Below, piece by piece: positions 42,727 to 51,838 of a stretch of DNA of 64,000 nt. Origin of the DNA: JBBRHQ01 sp963815645 (GTDB lineage Bacteria > Actinomycetota > Thermoleophilia > Solirubrobacterales > 70-9); NCBI GenBank assembly GCA_963815645.1, contig CAWFHL010000001.1, positions 868,001-932,000 of the forward strand, read 5' to 3'. Position 1 is the first letter of the stretch, and every line of letters begins with the position of its first letter. Both the position numbers and the translations under genes were made by a program. Below the pieces are notes generated by a model that was not told the DNA's origin, ran no database searches, and was given only the letters and a program-made list of their open reading frames with translations.

Positions 42727-42954
42727 ATGAACGCAAATGAGTGGCTGGACGCGTTCGCCGCGCGAGCCGGGACCGAGGTCCCGACCAAGGAGGAGTTCGC
42801 CGCGATCCTCGATCTCGCCGCGGAGGCGGCGCATGCCTCCGAGCGGGTCGCGGCGCCGGCAGCCTGCTGGGTGGCCGCCAAGGCGGGCCTGCCCCTGCCG
42901 GAGGCGATCAGCGCGGCCCGCGAGATCTCGGGCGGCGCGGACGGGCAGGATTGA
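42727..42954 (+). CDS. Small DUF6457-like protein
   Basis: 75 residues: NEWLDAFAARAGTEVPTKEEFAAILDLAAEAAHASERVAAPAACWVAAKAGLPLPEAI. The helix pattern and the LDLA..AH..ER.AAP segment resemble the actinobacterial DUF6457 family, sometimes linked to molybdopterin-guanine dinucleotide genes; that assignment is from memory and moderate. Helical, cytosolic, no cofactor motif. First gene of a plus-strand run with the VOC and carboxyltransferase genes. Confidence 0.6.
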   Translation: MNANEWLDAFAARAGTEVPTKEEFAAILDLAAEAAHASERVAAPAACWVAAKAGLPLPEAISAAREISGGADGQD

Positions 42955-42972
42955 GGTGAGGGCGAAGCCGAG

Positions 42973-43404
42973 GTGAGCGCGGCAGCCCGGCCGTCCGCCC
43001 TCGAGGGGGTCCTGGAGACGGCCCTCTACCACGAGCCCGAGGAGGCCGAGGAGATGCTTCGCCTCTACCGGGACGTGCTCGGGATGCCGGTTGTCGCTTC
43101 CTGGGAGGACGGGACGGCGCTGCGGGTCGGAGCGGGCCTGATCCTGCTGTTCGACCGCGAGCGGCTGGCGAGGCGCGGGGGCCCGATCGCCGGCCATGGG
43201 ACCCGCGGGCCCTCCCACCTCGCCCTGCTCGCGTCATCCGACGATTACGAGACCTGGCGCGAGGCCCTCGGAGCGGCGGGGGTGGAGATCGTCCACGAGC
43301 AGGAGTGGAGCGATGCGCGGCACTCGTTCTACTTCCACGACCCTGCCGGCAACCTGATCGAGATCGCCGGCGGCGACATCTGGCCCCCGGCCGCAGGCGA
43401 ATGA
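42973..43404 (+). CDS. VOC (glyoxalase/bleomycin-resistance fold) protein
   Basis: 143 residues with the paired beta-alpha-beta-beta-beta modules of the VOC superfamily: LETALYHEPEEAEEMLRLYRDVLGMPVVAS, LRVGAGLILLFDRERLA, HLALLASSDDYETWREALGAAGVEIVHEQEW and SFYFHDPAGNLIEIAGGDIW. His and Glu residues in HLALL and LIEIA are the usual metal ligands. Possible metal-dependent lyase, isomerase or dioxygenase; substrate unknown. GTG start with GGTGAGGG upstream; its stop overlaps the carboxyltransferase ATG (ATGA), so the two are coupled. Confidence 0.8.
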   Translation: MSAAARPSALEGVLETALYHEPEEAEEMLRLYRDVLGMPVVASWEDGTALRVGAGLILLFDRERLARRGGPIAGHGTRGPSHLALLASSDDYETWREALGAAGVEIVHEQEWSDARHSFYFHDPAGNLIEIAGGDIWPPAAGE

Positions 43405-44966
43405 GCTGGCAGCCGGAGATAGACGAGCTGCGGCGCCGGGAGGCGCTGGCGCGGGAGCTCGGCGGGACCGAGCGGGTCGAGCGCCAGCGTGCCAGCGGCC
43501 GGCTCACGGTGCGCGAACGTATCGATCGCCTCCTCGACCCTGAAAGCTTCGACGAGACCGGGGCGATCGCCGGGGTCGGCAGCTACGGCGAGAGCCAGAA
43601 GCTGGAGTCGTTCACACCGGCCAACATGGTGATCGGCCGGGGCCTCATCGACGGACGGCGCGTCGCGGTCCAAGGCGATGACTTCACCGTCCGGGGCGGC
43701 GCGGCCGATGCCGCGATCTGGCGCAAGATGGTCTATGCCGAGCAGCTCGCGGCGGAAATGAGGATCCCACTCGTCCGCCTCGTCGACGGAACAGGCGGCG
43801 GCGGAAGCGTCAAGTCGCTGGAGCAGATGGGCTTCACCTACGTTCCCCAGGTCCCCGGCTGGGAGGTGGCGGTGTCCAACCTCTCCTCCGTCCCCGTCGC
43901 GGCCGCGGCGCTCGGCCCCTGTGCCGGCCTCGGTGCAGCCCGGGTGGTCGCCTCGCACTTCAGCGTGATCGTCCGTGACACCGCACAGCTGTTCGTCGCC
44001 GGCCCGCCGGTGGTGGCGATGGCGGGAATGGGCGAAGCCCCGGACAAGGAGGAGCTCGGCGGAGCGAGGATGCAGACCGCCGCGGGCGCGGTCGACAACG
44101 AGGCCGACAACGAGGAGGACGCGTTGGCGCAGCTCCGCCGCTTCCTCTCCTACCTGCCGGGAAGCGTCTGGGAGGCGCCACCCTGCCTCAGCCTGGCCGA
44201 TCCGGCCGACCGGCGCGAGGAGGAGCTGCTTGGGGTGATCCCCCGCGACCCGCGCAAGACCTATGAGATGCGGCGCATCCTCGAGCTCGTCTTCGACAGC
44301 GGCTCGGCATTCGAGCTCGGGCGCCGCTTCGGCCGCCCGCTGATCACCGCGCTGGCTCGGCTCGGCGGCCGCCCCGTAGGGGTGCTCGCCTCCGATCCCA
44401 AGGCCTACGGCGGTGGCCTCGATGCCGACGCCTCCGAGAAAATGACCCGCTTCGTGGACATCTGCGACCAGTTCCGGCTGCCGGTCGTCAACCTGGTCGA
44501 CCAGCCGGGGTTCGTGGTCGGCACCGCCGCGGAGAAGCGGGGAACTATGCGGCGGGGCACCCGTGCCTACGTCGCCGTCTACCAGGCGAGCGTCCCCTGG
44601 GTCTCGATCCTGGTCCGCAAGGTGTACGGAATCGCGGGCTCCGCCGCCGGGGATGCTTCGCGGCTCAACCTCCGCTACGCATGGCCCTCGGGCAACTGGG
44701 GCTCGCTGCCGCTGGCCGGCGGGCTCGAGGCCGCCTACCGGCGCGAGCTCGAGGCGGCCGAGGACCCGGTCGCCCTGCGAGCCGAGATCGAGGCCCGCCT
44801 CAGCGCGGTGACCTCCCCCTTCCGGACCGCGGAGCGCTTCTTCGTCGAGGAGATCATCGACCCGCGCGATACCCGCCGCATCCTCTGCGAATGGGCGGAG
44901 CGGGCCCACGAGCTCGTCCGCCAGGAGATCGGCGCCGGCCCGAAGACGAGGGGCCTGCGCCCCTAA
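43401..44966 (+). CDS. Acyl-CoA carboxylase carboxyltransferase (beta) subunit
   Basis: 521 residues, intact. AccD/PccB-type carboxyltransferase: RLTVRERIDRLLDPESFDETG, VIGRGLIDGRRVAVQGDDFTVRGGA, LVDGTGGGGSVKS, GPCAGLGAARVVASHFSVIV, and in the C-terminal half RKTYEMRRILELVFDSGS, GRPVGVLASDPKAYGGGLDADASEKMTRFVDICDQFRLPVVNLVDQPGFVVG. It transfers CO2 from carboxybiotin to an acyl-CoA (acetyl-, propionyl- or a related acyl-CoA). The biotin carboxylase/BCCP alpha subunit is not in this window. The VOC gene just upstream could be a methylmalonyl-CoA epimerase-like partner, but its motifs do not prove this. Confidence 0.9.
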   Translation: MSWQPEIDELRRREALARELGGTERVERQRASGRLTVRERIDRLLDPESFDETGAIAGVGSYGESQKLESFTPANMVIGRGLIDGRRVAVQGDDFTVRGGAADAAIWRKMVYAEQLAAEMRIPLVRLVDGTGGGGSVKSLEQMGFTYVPQVPGWEVAVSNLSSVPVAAAALGPCAGLGAARVVASHFSVIVRDTAQLFVAGPPVVAMAGMGEAPDKEELGGARMQTAAGAVDNEADNEEDALAQLRRFLSYLPGSVWEAPPCLSLADPADRREEELLGVIPRDPRKTYEMRRILELVFDSGSAFELGRRFGRPLITALARLGGRPVGVLASDPKAYGGGLDADASEKMTRFVDICDQFRLPVVNLVDQPGFVVGTAAEKRGTMRRGTRAYVAVYQASVPWVSILVRKVYGIAGSAAGDASRLNLRYAWPSGNWGSLPLAGGLEAAYRRELEAAEDPVALRAEIEARLSAVTSPFRTAERFFVEEIIDPRDTRRILCEWAERAHELVRQEIGAGPKTRGLRP

Positions 44967-44991
44967 CCGAATCCACCACCCAGGAGGAGCC

Positions 44992-45333
44992 ATGGAATCG
45001 TCGGACCCAGACACCGAGGCAGGCAAGATCATCGTCATCGGCAGGGTTGCCTGCCGGCCCGATCAGCGCCAGGCCCTGATCGCGCTGCTGACCGAGATGC
45101 AGGACAACTCACGCCGCGAGGAAGGCTGCATCGAGTACGGGTTCTTCGAGGCGATCGAGACCCCGAACACCTTCATCGCGGTCGAGGAATGGGCATCCCG
45201 CGAAGCGCTCGACGCCCATTTCGCCCAGGGGCACCTCGCCGAGTTCGCCTCAAAGCTGCCGGATGCGATCGACGGCACGCCATCGGTCACTCTGAACGAG
45301 GTCGCCGGGGTGGCACCGTTCCCAGGCGCCTGA
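44992..45333 (+). CDS. Antibiotic-biosynthesis-monooxygenase (ABM) fold protein
   Basis: 113 residues with the ferredoxin-like ABM fold: KIIVIGRVACRPDQRQALIALLTEMQDNSRREEGCIEYGFFEAIETPNTFIAVEEWASREALDAHFAQGHLAEF. The EEWASREALDAHFxxxH segment is characteristic. Members are small oxygenases or stress proteins, dimeric and cytosolic. AGGAGGAG lies just upstream of the ATG, 25 bases after the carboxyltransferase stop, so it is probably co-transcribed. Confidence 0.82.
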   Translation: MESSDPDTEAGKIIVIGRVACRPDQRQALIALLTEMQDNSRREEGCIEYGFFEAIETPNTFIAVEEWASREALDAHFAQGHLAEFASKLPDAIDGTPSVTLNEVAGVAPFPGA

Positions 45334-45347
45334 ACCGTCCGCACTCC

Positions 45348-46721
45348 TCAGGCCGGGAAGGCCATGGTCAGCTCGGCGCCGCCGCCGGGGGCGTTGGCCG
45401 CAGTGACCGTGGCCCCGTGGGCCTCGGCGACCTCGCGGACGATCGCCAGGCCGAGGCCCGAGCCGCGCATGCCGCGCGCCTCATCGGCCCGGTAGAAGCG
45501 CTCGAAGACCCGGACCAGGTCGGCCTCTGCGATCCCCGGGCCATGGTCGCGGACGGTCAGCCTCGAGCCGCGCAGCGCGACCTCGACCAGCCCGCCGTGA
45601 CTGCTCCACTTGGCCGCGTTGTCGAGCAGGTTGGTGACCGCCCGTCCGAGGCGCCCGGCGTCGCCGCGCACCGTGCACGGCTCAAGCTCCGCGGAGAAAC
45701 GGACCGCGCCCGAATGCAGCCGGGCCCTGCTGATCGCCTCGGCGACGATCGCCTCCAGCGCGACATCCTCGCTGATCGGCGCCCGCTCGCCGCGCCGCGC
45801 CAGCTCGACCACATCTTCGACCAGCAGGGTCAGCTCGTCGACCTGGCCGATCAGGTCGGCGCTGATCTCCCGGCGGTCCTCGGCGTCGAGCTCCTCTTCG
45901 CGGAGCAGCACTTCGAGGTTGGTCTTCACCGAGGCCAGCGGGGTGCGCAACTCGTGGGAAGCGTCGGAGACGAGACGGCGCTGGGCGAGGACAGAGGACT
46001 CGAGCGCATCGAGGGTCGTGTTGTAGCTGCGGGCGAGACGGCCGAGCTCGTCCTCGCCGCCCTCGGGCAGGCGCCGCCCGATGTCGGCATCTCCGGCCAC
46101 AACTTCGGTCTCCTCGGTGAAGCGGCGCACCGGCGCCAGCGAGGCCCGGGAAACGGCGCCGCCGAGCAGGGCGGCGAGGACGATTCCCGCGACGGTGATC
46201 GCCACCAGGATGAGGACCAGGTCTGAGAGCACCCTGTCGACCTCGTCCAGCGGACGGGCAACCTGGACCGCGCCCCCACCCGGAAGCGGGACGGTGAGGA
46301 TTCGCAGATGGTCCCCGTCGACAGTCTGGTCGTCGATCCGCTCCCCGGCGTCACCGGCGGCGATCTGGCGGTCTTCAGCGCTCACGGGAAGGCTCGGACC
46401 GGACTCGGGCCCATGGATGGCCCGGCCCGCAGGGCTGATGAACTGGACAACGCCGGTCGCTCCCCCGAAGCGCGCGGCCTCGGGATTCGGCGGGGGAACC
46501 GTGCCCTGCGGAGGCGCCGGCGGGCGAGGTACGCCCGCCGGCTGTGGCCCGGGGCCGCCGGCAGGCAGGGCGCGCGCTGCGGCGGCGCGGTCGCGAAGCG
46601 AGGAGTCGACCTCTCCCCGCAGCTTCGAGCGGACCGCGACGTAGGCGGTGACCGAGGCGATCGCGATCGCCACCGCCACCGCCAGCGCCGAGGCCAGCGC
46701 CAGCCGGCGGCTGATGCTCAC
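45348..46721 (-). CDS. Sensor histidine kinase, MprB-like
   Basis: Intact, 457 residues. TM1 LALASALAVAVAIAIASVTAYVAV, a Pro-rich extracytoplasmic sensor (PRPPAPPQGTVPPPNPEAARFGG), TM2 LVLILVAITVAGIVLAALLG, HAMP, H box SDASHELRTPLASV, N box LLDNAAKWSS, G1 DHGPGI and G2 GSGLGLAI. The N-terminus MSISRRLALASALAVAV and WSSHGG segment resemble MprB/BaeS-like actinobacterial envelope-stress kinases. Its start overlaps the regulator stop by four bases, so regulator and kinase are coupled in RR-HK order. Confidence 0.88.
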   Translation of the reverse strand: MSISRRLALASALAVAVAIAIASVTAYVAVRSKLRGEVDSSLRDRAAAARALPAGGPGPQPAGVPRPPAPPQGTVPPPNPEAARFGGATGVVQFISPAGRAIHGPESGPSLPVSAEDRQIAAGDAGERIDDQTVDGDHLRILTVPLPGGGAVQVARPLDEVDRVLSDLVLILVAITVAGIVLAALLGGAVSRASLAPVRRFTEETEVVAGDADIGRRLPEGGEDELGRLARSYNTTLDALESSVLAQRRLVSDASHELRTPLASVKTNLEVLLREEELDAEDRREISADLIGQVDELTLLVEDVVELARRGERAPISEDVALEAIVAEAISRARLHSGAVRFSAELEPCTVRGDAGRLGRAVTNLLDNAAKWSSHGGLVEVALRGSRLTVRDHGPGIAEADLVRVFERFYRADEARGMRGSGLGLAIVREVAEAHGATVTAANAPGGGAELTMAFPA

Positions 46722-47398
46722 CGCGCCTCGCGCAGCACGTAGCCGACCCCACGCACGGTCTGGATCAGGCGCGTCTCGCCTCCCGACTCGAGCTTGCGCC
46801 GCAGATAGCCGATGTAGACCCCGAGCGAGTTGGAGGTCTCGCCGAAGTCGTAGCCCCAGACGCGCTCGTTGATCAGGGAGCGCGACAGCACCTGGCCCTG
46901 ATTTCGCAGCAATAACTCGAGCAGGGAGAACTCGGTGCGGGTCAACTCCACCTCCCGGTCGCCGACCGTCACCCTCCGGGCTCCGAGGTCGACCGAGAGT
47001 GGACCGAAGCCGAGGCGCTCTCCGCTGGAACCCTCGCCGGAGCCGCGTCGAAGCAGCGCCCGCAGCCGGGCCAGCAGCTCTTCCAGCGCGAAGGGCTTGA
47101 CCAGGTAGTCGTCGGCCCCTGCGTCGAGGCCGGCGATCCGGTCGCCGACCGTTTCGCGCGCGGTCAGCATCAGCACAGGCGTCTGGTCCCCCGCGGCGCG
47201 CAGTCTGCGGCAGACCTCGAGCCCATCGATCCCCGGCATCAGGACGTCGAGGAGGATTGCGTCTGCCCGTGATCTGTGCAGGATCGAGATCGCCTCCTCG
47301 CCGCTGGAGGCCTCGCTCACCCCGTAGCCCTCGAGCGCCAGGGCACGGCGGATGGCCGAGCGAAGCGCCGGCTCGTCGTCGACAATCATCACCTGCAT
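46718..47398 (-). CDS. OmpR-family response regulator, MprA-like
   Basis: 226 residues from the ATG at 47398 (MQVMIVDDEPALRSAIRRALALEGYGV). Receiver: Asp-Asp pair, phospho-acceptor in ILLDVLMPGIDGLEV, VLMLTARE, DDYLVKPFALEELLARL. Winged helix: LTRTEFSLLELLLRNQGQVLSRS, WGYDFGETSNSLGVYIGYLRRKLE, TVRGVGYVLRE. The sequence is very like MprA/PrrA-type regulators. The frame stays open upstream to 47596 over the HAD gene, but that part is not homologous. Divergent from the HAD phosphatase gene, with 68 bases between the starts. Confidence 0.9.
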   Translation of the reverse strand: MQVMIVDDEPALRSAIRRALALEGYGVSEASSGEEAISILHRSRADAILLDVLMPGIDGLEVCRRLRAAGDQTPVLMLTARETVGDRIAGLDAGADDYLVKPFALEELLARLRALLRRGSGEGSSGERLGFGPLSVDLGARRVTVGDREVELTRTEFSLLELLLRNQGQVLSRSLINERVWGYDFGETSNSLGVYIGYLRRKLESGGETRLIQTVRGVGYVLREAR

Positions 47399-47452
47399 GG
47401 CCGTAGGATCGGTGATCTCCCGAAGAATCTCGTAAGAGTCGGCCGGGCTGAA

Positions 47453-47458
47453 TAGCCT
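47453..47458 (+). promoter_or_regulatory. -10 box TAGCCT before the HAD gene
   Basis: GAATAGCCT lies eight bases before the ATG at 47467, close to the TAGGNT-N6 arrangement seen elsewhere; suggests a leaderless or nearly leaderless mRNA. Confidence 0.4.
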
Positions 47459-47466
47459 GGCCGTCG

Positions 47467-48249
47467 ATGGCCCTCGCTGATCGCTACGACGGCTTCCTCT
47501 TCGACCTCGACGGCGTCGTCTGGCTGGGCGAGAACCCGATACCCGGCGTCCCGGAGGCCGTCGCCTCGCTGATCGCCGCCGGCAAGGAGGTCGCATTCCT
47601 CACCAACAACCCCCGCGCCGGAGCGGGGGACTACGCTGCCCGCCTGCGGCGAGAGGGGATCGAGGTGGGCGCCGAGAGGATCGTCACCGCGGGCGGCGTC
47701 ACCGCCGGCCTGGTCGCCGGATCCCCCGCCGCCCGGCGCGGCGCCTTCGTGATCGGCACCGAGTCCTTCAAGCGCGAGGTCGAGAAATTCGGGACGAGGC
47801 TCCTGGATGGCGAGCCCGGAGCCGAGGCCGGCGCCGTCGTCGTCTCCGGCCACGACGGGTTCGACTACCGCGAGCTGAGGATCGCGACCACGGCCCTGCT
47901 CGGCGGGGCGGAGCTGTTCGCCACCAATCGCGACCCGACGATGCCGATGCCCTCGGGCCTCTGGCCCGGCACCGGCTCGATCCTCGCCGCGGTGGAGACT
48001 GCCTCCGGACGCTCGGCGACGGTAGGCGGAAAGCCGGCGCGGGCGATGTTCGAGCGGGCCCTCTCCCTGATCGGCGGCTCCAGGGTCGCGATGGTGGGAG
48101 ATCGACTCGACTCGGACATCGAGGGCGCGGCGGAGGCCGGGCTGGAGACGATCCTCGTGCTCAGCGGCAGCACCTCTCGCGCCGAAGCCGAGCAGGCCCG
48201 GGTGAGCCCCGGTCAGATCCTCGACAGCGCGGCCGACCTGAGCGGGTGA
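47467..48249 (+). CDS. HAD-IIA hydrolase, NagD/AraL-like phosphatase
   Basis: 260 residues. Motif I FLFDLDGVVWLGE, motif II AFLTNNPRA, the class IIA cap containing GTESFKREVEKFG and VVVSGHDGFDYRELRIATTALLGGAELFATNRD, motif III VGGKPARAMFERAL and motif IV VAMVGDRLDSDIEGAAEAG. This is a complete set for a Mg2+-dependent sugar- or polyol-phosphate phosphatase of the NagD type. ATG start. The TGA overlaps the ATG of the following nuclease by one base (TGATG). Confidence 0.9.
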   Translation: MALADRYDGFLFDLDGVVWLGENPIPGVPEAVASLIAAGKEVAFLTNNPRAGAGDYAARLRREGIEVGAERIVTAGGVTAGLVAGSPAARRGAFVIGTESFKREVEKFGTRLLDGEPGAEAGAVVVSGHDGFDYRELRIATTALLGGAELFATNRDPTMPMPSGLWPGTGSILAAVETASGRSATVGGKPARAMFERALSLIGGSRVAMVGDRLDSDIEGAAEAGLETILVLSGSTSRAEAEQARVSPGQILDSAADLSG

Positions 48250-48948
48250 TGGCGAAGCTCGCCTGGATCGGCGCCCTGCTGGCCGCGGTGGCCACGACCG
48301 CGGCGCTGCACGACGCCGCCCCCGCGGGCGCGGCAGACCGCGACTGCTCCGACTTCCCCAGCCAGCGCGCCGCGCAGAACTACTTCCTCGCAAAAGGGGG
48401 CCCGAGGCGGGACCCGGACCACCTCGACTCCGACGGCGACGGCACCGCCTGCGAGACGCTTCCCTGTCCCTGCCGGTACGGCAGCGGTGGCGGCGGGCGC
48501 CCGGCGCGGCGAATCAAGGCGCGGATCGTCCATGTCGTCGACGGCGACACGGTCAGAGTGCGGGCAAGGCACGCCCGCCGGCGCCGCTACGACGTGCGCC
48601 TGATCGGCATCGATACCCCCGAGAAGTACGGCGGTCGCGAGTGCGGCTCCGCCGGAGCCTCCCGCTCGATGCGAAGGCTGGCCCCGGTCGGGCTGCGGGT
48701 GAGGCTTCTCACCGACCCGAGCCAGGACGCCTTCGACCGCTACGGGCGCCTGCTCGCCTACGTCGTCCGCCACCGGGACGGTCGCGACCTCGGACGCACC
48801 CAGACTCGCCCGCGGCTGGGCGAAGGTCTACGTCTTCGAGCGCCCCTTCAGGCGGGTCCACAGCTACCGCCGGGCGGCTCACCGGGCCCGCCGGGACGGC
48901 CGCGGCGTCTGGGGGCGCTGCGGAGGCGACTTCCATCACCCTCAGTAG
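48249..48948 (+). CDS. Secreted thermonuclease-like protein with Excalibur domain, frameshifted
   Basis: Signal peptide MAKLAWIGALLAAVATTAALHDAAPAGAA, then an Excalibur calcium-binding motif (DCSDFPSQRAAQNYF..DPDHLDSDGDGTACE), a short linker, and a staphylococcal-nuclease-like domain: KARIVHVVDGDTVRV, YDVRLIGIDTPEKYGG (active Arg and Glu) and DRYGRLLAYVV (second Arg). A shift near 48800 precedes the native end LARGWAKVYVFERPFRRVHSYRRAAHRAR..GDFHHPQ with TAG at 48946-48948. It degrades DNA or RNA outside the cell, with calcium. The usual order is TNase then Excalibur; here it is reversed. The 3' end overlaps the convergent small gene by seven bases. Confidence 0.8.
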
Positions 48949-49129
48949 GGGACCGAGATCCGCACCAGCACCTTCCCCGCGCAGTAGAGGCGGGCCGAGC
49001 GGTCCTCATAGCGGACCAGGCGCAGGGTGCGCGGCTCGGGCACTCCACCCTGGCGGCGGCGGCCGCCGCCGAGCCCGCCGCCCAGAGGACGGCGCCGGCG
49101 AGGATCGTGATCAGCGCGACACGCGCCAT
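48942..49129 (-). CDS. Small secreted protein, frameshifted
   Basis: ATG 49129 gives MARVALITILAGAVLWAAGSAAAAA, a signal peptide. A shift near 49055 leads to PEPRTLRLVRYEDRSARLYCAGKVLVRISVPY and a stop at 48942. The mature peptide would be only about 38 residues with one Cys. No family recognised. The coherent signal peptide plus a strand-rich tail (LRLVRYED, AKVLVRISV) in two adjacent frames supports a real gene with one miscalled base. Confidence 0.45.
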
Positions 49130-49172
49130 GCCACTGCAAGCGCCGGGCGCCAGGGTCTCTCCCCTGCCACGC

Positions 49173-49808
49173 TCAGCAGGGGCTCTCGACGAGGTCGGCC
49201 GAGGAGATCAGCCAGCGATCGCCGGAGCGGACCATCGAGTAGGTGCCGCTGAAATCGGTGCAGCCGCCGCGAAAGCGACTCGGTGCGCAGGGAGTCGACC
49301 CGGACGGTCGCGGTGTCGGTCGGTCTCCTCGATCACCCTCGCGTCGAGCTGGGCGTCGATCAGCAGGTCCGCGATCCGCTCCGAGATCCAGATCGTCTCG
49401 CCGCCGAGGCTGTCGAGCAGCTGTGGCGTCAGATCTCCGGCGGCGGTCGGGTAACGGCCCTGCTCGAGCAGGTCGAAGTGTGCCCGCAGCGACTCGACCG
49501 GGTCGATCGCCGTCGCGGAGGTCCCAGTGGTCTGCGCCGTTCCCGCCCGACCCCGATCGTCCCCGTGGACGACGATCACAACGACGAGGCCCGCGACGAG
49601 GCCGAGCGATCACCGCGGCGGCGATCGCGGTCAGCCGGCGGCGAGCGGTGCGGGGCCCGGGTTCGGTCCTGGGCGGCATCGCCCGCGGCCGCTCGGCCCC
49701 GCAGGAGCGGCAGAAGCGATCTCCCGGCGCCTGTCGGAGCGCCGCAGGCCCGGCAGCGGCGCGGGCCCTGCCCCTGCCCCGCTCTCAGCCGCTCGCGCTC
49801 GCCGGCAT
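49173..49808 (-). CDS. Zinc-ribbon membrane protein, frameshifted
   Basis: Assembled from several frames: an N-terminal zinc ribbon (RRCRACGAPTGAGDRFCRSCGAE), a basic linker, one TM helix (LTAIAAAVI..GLVAGLVVVIVV), a short linker, and an extracytoplasmic domain with IDPVESLRAHFDLLEQGRYPTAAGDLTPQLL, SERIADLLIDAQLDARVIEETD, and CTDFSGTYSMVRSGDRWLISSADLVESPC at the end. The C-terminal part resembles the NTF2-like domain often attached to such zinc-ribbon/TM proteins. Frame changes lie near 49735, 49600 and 49290-49330. The start at 49808 is nominal. Role unknown, perhaps envelope sensing. Confidence 0.5.
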
Positions 49809-49871
49809 CGCCAGAATCAGGGTATCGGCGCGGCCAGAACCGACATCCACCCGGAGGCGCCCCCGCGCCCC

Positions 49872-51024
49872 ATGGCGGCGTTCGCGGGGGTCTTCGCGAC
49901 GACGATGCTGTCGATGCTCGCGGTGGGGGCCGTCCTCCCGGTGCTCCCCCACTACGTGCGCGGGCCGCTCGGCTCGGGCGACGTGATCGTCGGGGTGGTG
50001 ATCGGCTGTTACGCGGTCACCGGTCTGGTCTTCCGGCCGATCGCCGGGCGGATCGCCGACACCCGCGGGCGCCGACCGCGCCGTGCTGCATGGGCTACGG
50101 GACTGGCGGCGCTCGCCGGCTTGCTCTACATGGTTCCGGCGGGGGTCCCCGGGCTGATCGTCGCCCGGCTGATCCTCGGGGTCGGGGAGGGGACGATCTT
50201 CACCGCGGGCTCTGCCTGGATCGTCGACCTGGCGCCGCCGGGGCGTCGCGGCCGGGTGATCGGCCTCTACGGACTCGCCGTCTGGAGCGGGCTCAGCATC
50301 GGGCCGCTGATCGGTTCGCTGCTCCTCCACGCGGTCGACTACTGGCTGGTCTGGGCCTTCGCCGCAGCGGCCCCGCTTCTCGGCTGGCTTGATCGCTCTG
50401 CGGCTCCCCGACCCCTTCGTGCCGCCCGAGGAGGAAGAGCTGCGGCCGCTGATCGCCGCCGAGTCGATCCGGCCGGGATCGGCGCTCGCCCTGGCATCGG
50501 TCGGCTACGCGACGGTCGCGGCGTTCGTCGTCCTCCATCTCGACGCGCGCGGGATCGGTCACGGGGCGGTGGTCTTCGGCGCCTTCGCCGCGATGGTCGT
50601 CCTCACCCGGTTGATCGGCGGCGATCTCCCCGATCGGGTCGGGCCGTCGCGCTGCGCGGTCGGGGCGGCGACGGTCGAATCCCTCGGGCTGGTGACGATC
50701 GCCGTCGCCCAGAGCCTTCCGGTCGCGATCGCGGGCGCGCTGGCGATGGGCGCAGCATTCTCGCTGCTCTACCCATCCTTATCGCTGATCGTCGTCGGCA
50801 GAGTCCCCGAGCACCGGCGCGGAGCGGCGCTCGGGACATTCACCGCGTTCTTCGACGCCGGGGTGGGGTTCGGCGCGCCGATCGCGGGGGTGGCGGCGGC
50901 GCTCGCCGGCTACGAGGGCGCGTTCATCTTCGCCGCCGCCTGCGCGGTGATCGCCGCGGCGACGATCACCCTGGCGATCTCCGCCCGCGGACGCGCCCTC
51001 GTCGCCGAGCTCAGCGCGCGCTGA
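49872..51024 (+). CDS. MFS transporter, one frameshift
   Basis: About 384 residues and 12 TM helices. Start ATG 49872 (MAAFAGVFATTMLSMLAVGAVLPVLPHYV). The loop 2-3 motif is present as GRIADTRGRRPRRAA, and TM5 has the GLIVARLILGVGEGTIFTAGSAWIVD region typical of drug-efflux MFS proteins. A shift near 50385 moves to LRLPDPFVPPEEEELRPL, the central cytoplasmic loop, after which the second half is intact (LDARGIGHGAVVFGAFAAMVVLTRLIGGDLPDRVG). Substrate unknown. It ends 14 bases into the convergent thioesterase gene. Confidence 0.82.
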
Positions 51025-51791
51025 CCAGCAGCGTCTGCAGCGCCCGGCCGATCCGGCCCCGCTCGTCGAGCAGCAGCGAGTCGGAGGTTCCGAACCCGCC
51101 CGGCTGGGGAAGCGTCACCGCGTCGAGGCAGACCCACTCGCCGCCCGGCAGGCGCTCTAGGTGAACCGAGAGGTCGACGTTGACGAAGGAGAAGCGGCGC
51201 CAGTCGAGTGCGGAGCTGACCCCGTTGCCGGAATCGGCGAGCGACCAGCGACCCGCTGCAGCGGCGTCGGCTCCTCCCCGGCGACCAGCGGCTCGCGCAT
51301 CCTCATCCACACGGTGGCCGGGCCCGGCTCGGTGAAGGCGCCGCGAATGAACCGGTACTCGACCGCGGTGTGATAACCGACCTCCTCGCCGGTGGGGAAG
51401 AACTCGCCCTCGGCGCCTTCCGCGGGGGAAGCGATCGGCTGATCGCCCGGGGCCGCGGTCGAGCTCGACCGGCGAGCCCCGAAGGCGCCAGGCACGAGCG
51501 CGCATCAGCTCGGTCCCGGCACCGTCGGTGAGCGAGGCCTCGATCATCTCGACCCGGCGGCCGGGGCGAACGACCTCGGCACTGACCCGCAGCTCAGCGA
51601 TCGGCACCGGGCGCATGATCTCGAAGGTGATGCGGCCGATGTGGCCGCCCTCCTTCCCCGACCCGCTCGATCTCGCGGCCGATCAGCCCGGCGGGGGGGC
51701 CGGCGTGCTGGTGGTCGGGGTCCCAGGGGCCGCGGGTCGACGGGGTCGCGAGGAAGGCCTCCCCGTCGGACTCGTAGAACGCTGCGGGCAC
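51011..51791 (-). CDS. TesB-like acyl-CoA thioesterase, frameshifted
   Basis: GTG at 51791 starts MPAAFYESDGEAFLATPSTRGPWDPDHQHAGPPAGLIGREIE, the N-terminal hot-dog domain motif of the TesB-like/4HBT_3 family, where HAGPPAGLI is conserved. Shifts near 51640 and 51450 and again near 51250 interrupt PVPIAELRVSAEVVRPGRRVEMIEASL, VGYHTAVEYRFIRGAF and LDWRRFSFVNVDLSVHLERLPGGEWVCLDAVT; the last two are the second hot-dog domain. It hydrolyses acyl-CoA esters. A TAGGAT box six bases before the GTG suggests a leaderless mRNA. Confidence 0.75.
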
Positions 51792-51797
51792 GGTCCG

Positions 51798-51803
51798 ATC
51801 CTA
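51798..51803 (-). promoter_or_regulatory. -10 box TAGGAT six bases before the GTG at 51791
   Basis: Minus strand TAGGAT-cggacc-GTG. The same spacing as at 1950, 16434 and 42715, here with a GTG start. Confidence 0.5.
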
Positions 51804-51838
51804 GATGTGGCCACGGCTGGTCGGTCGTGCCCGTGAGC

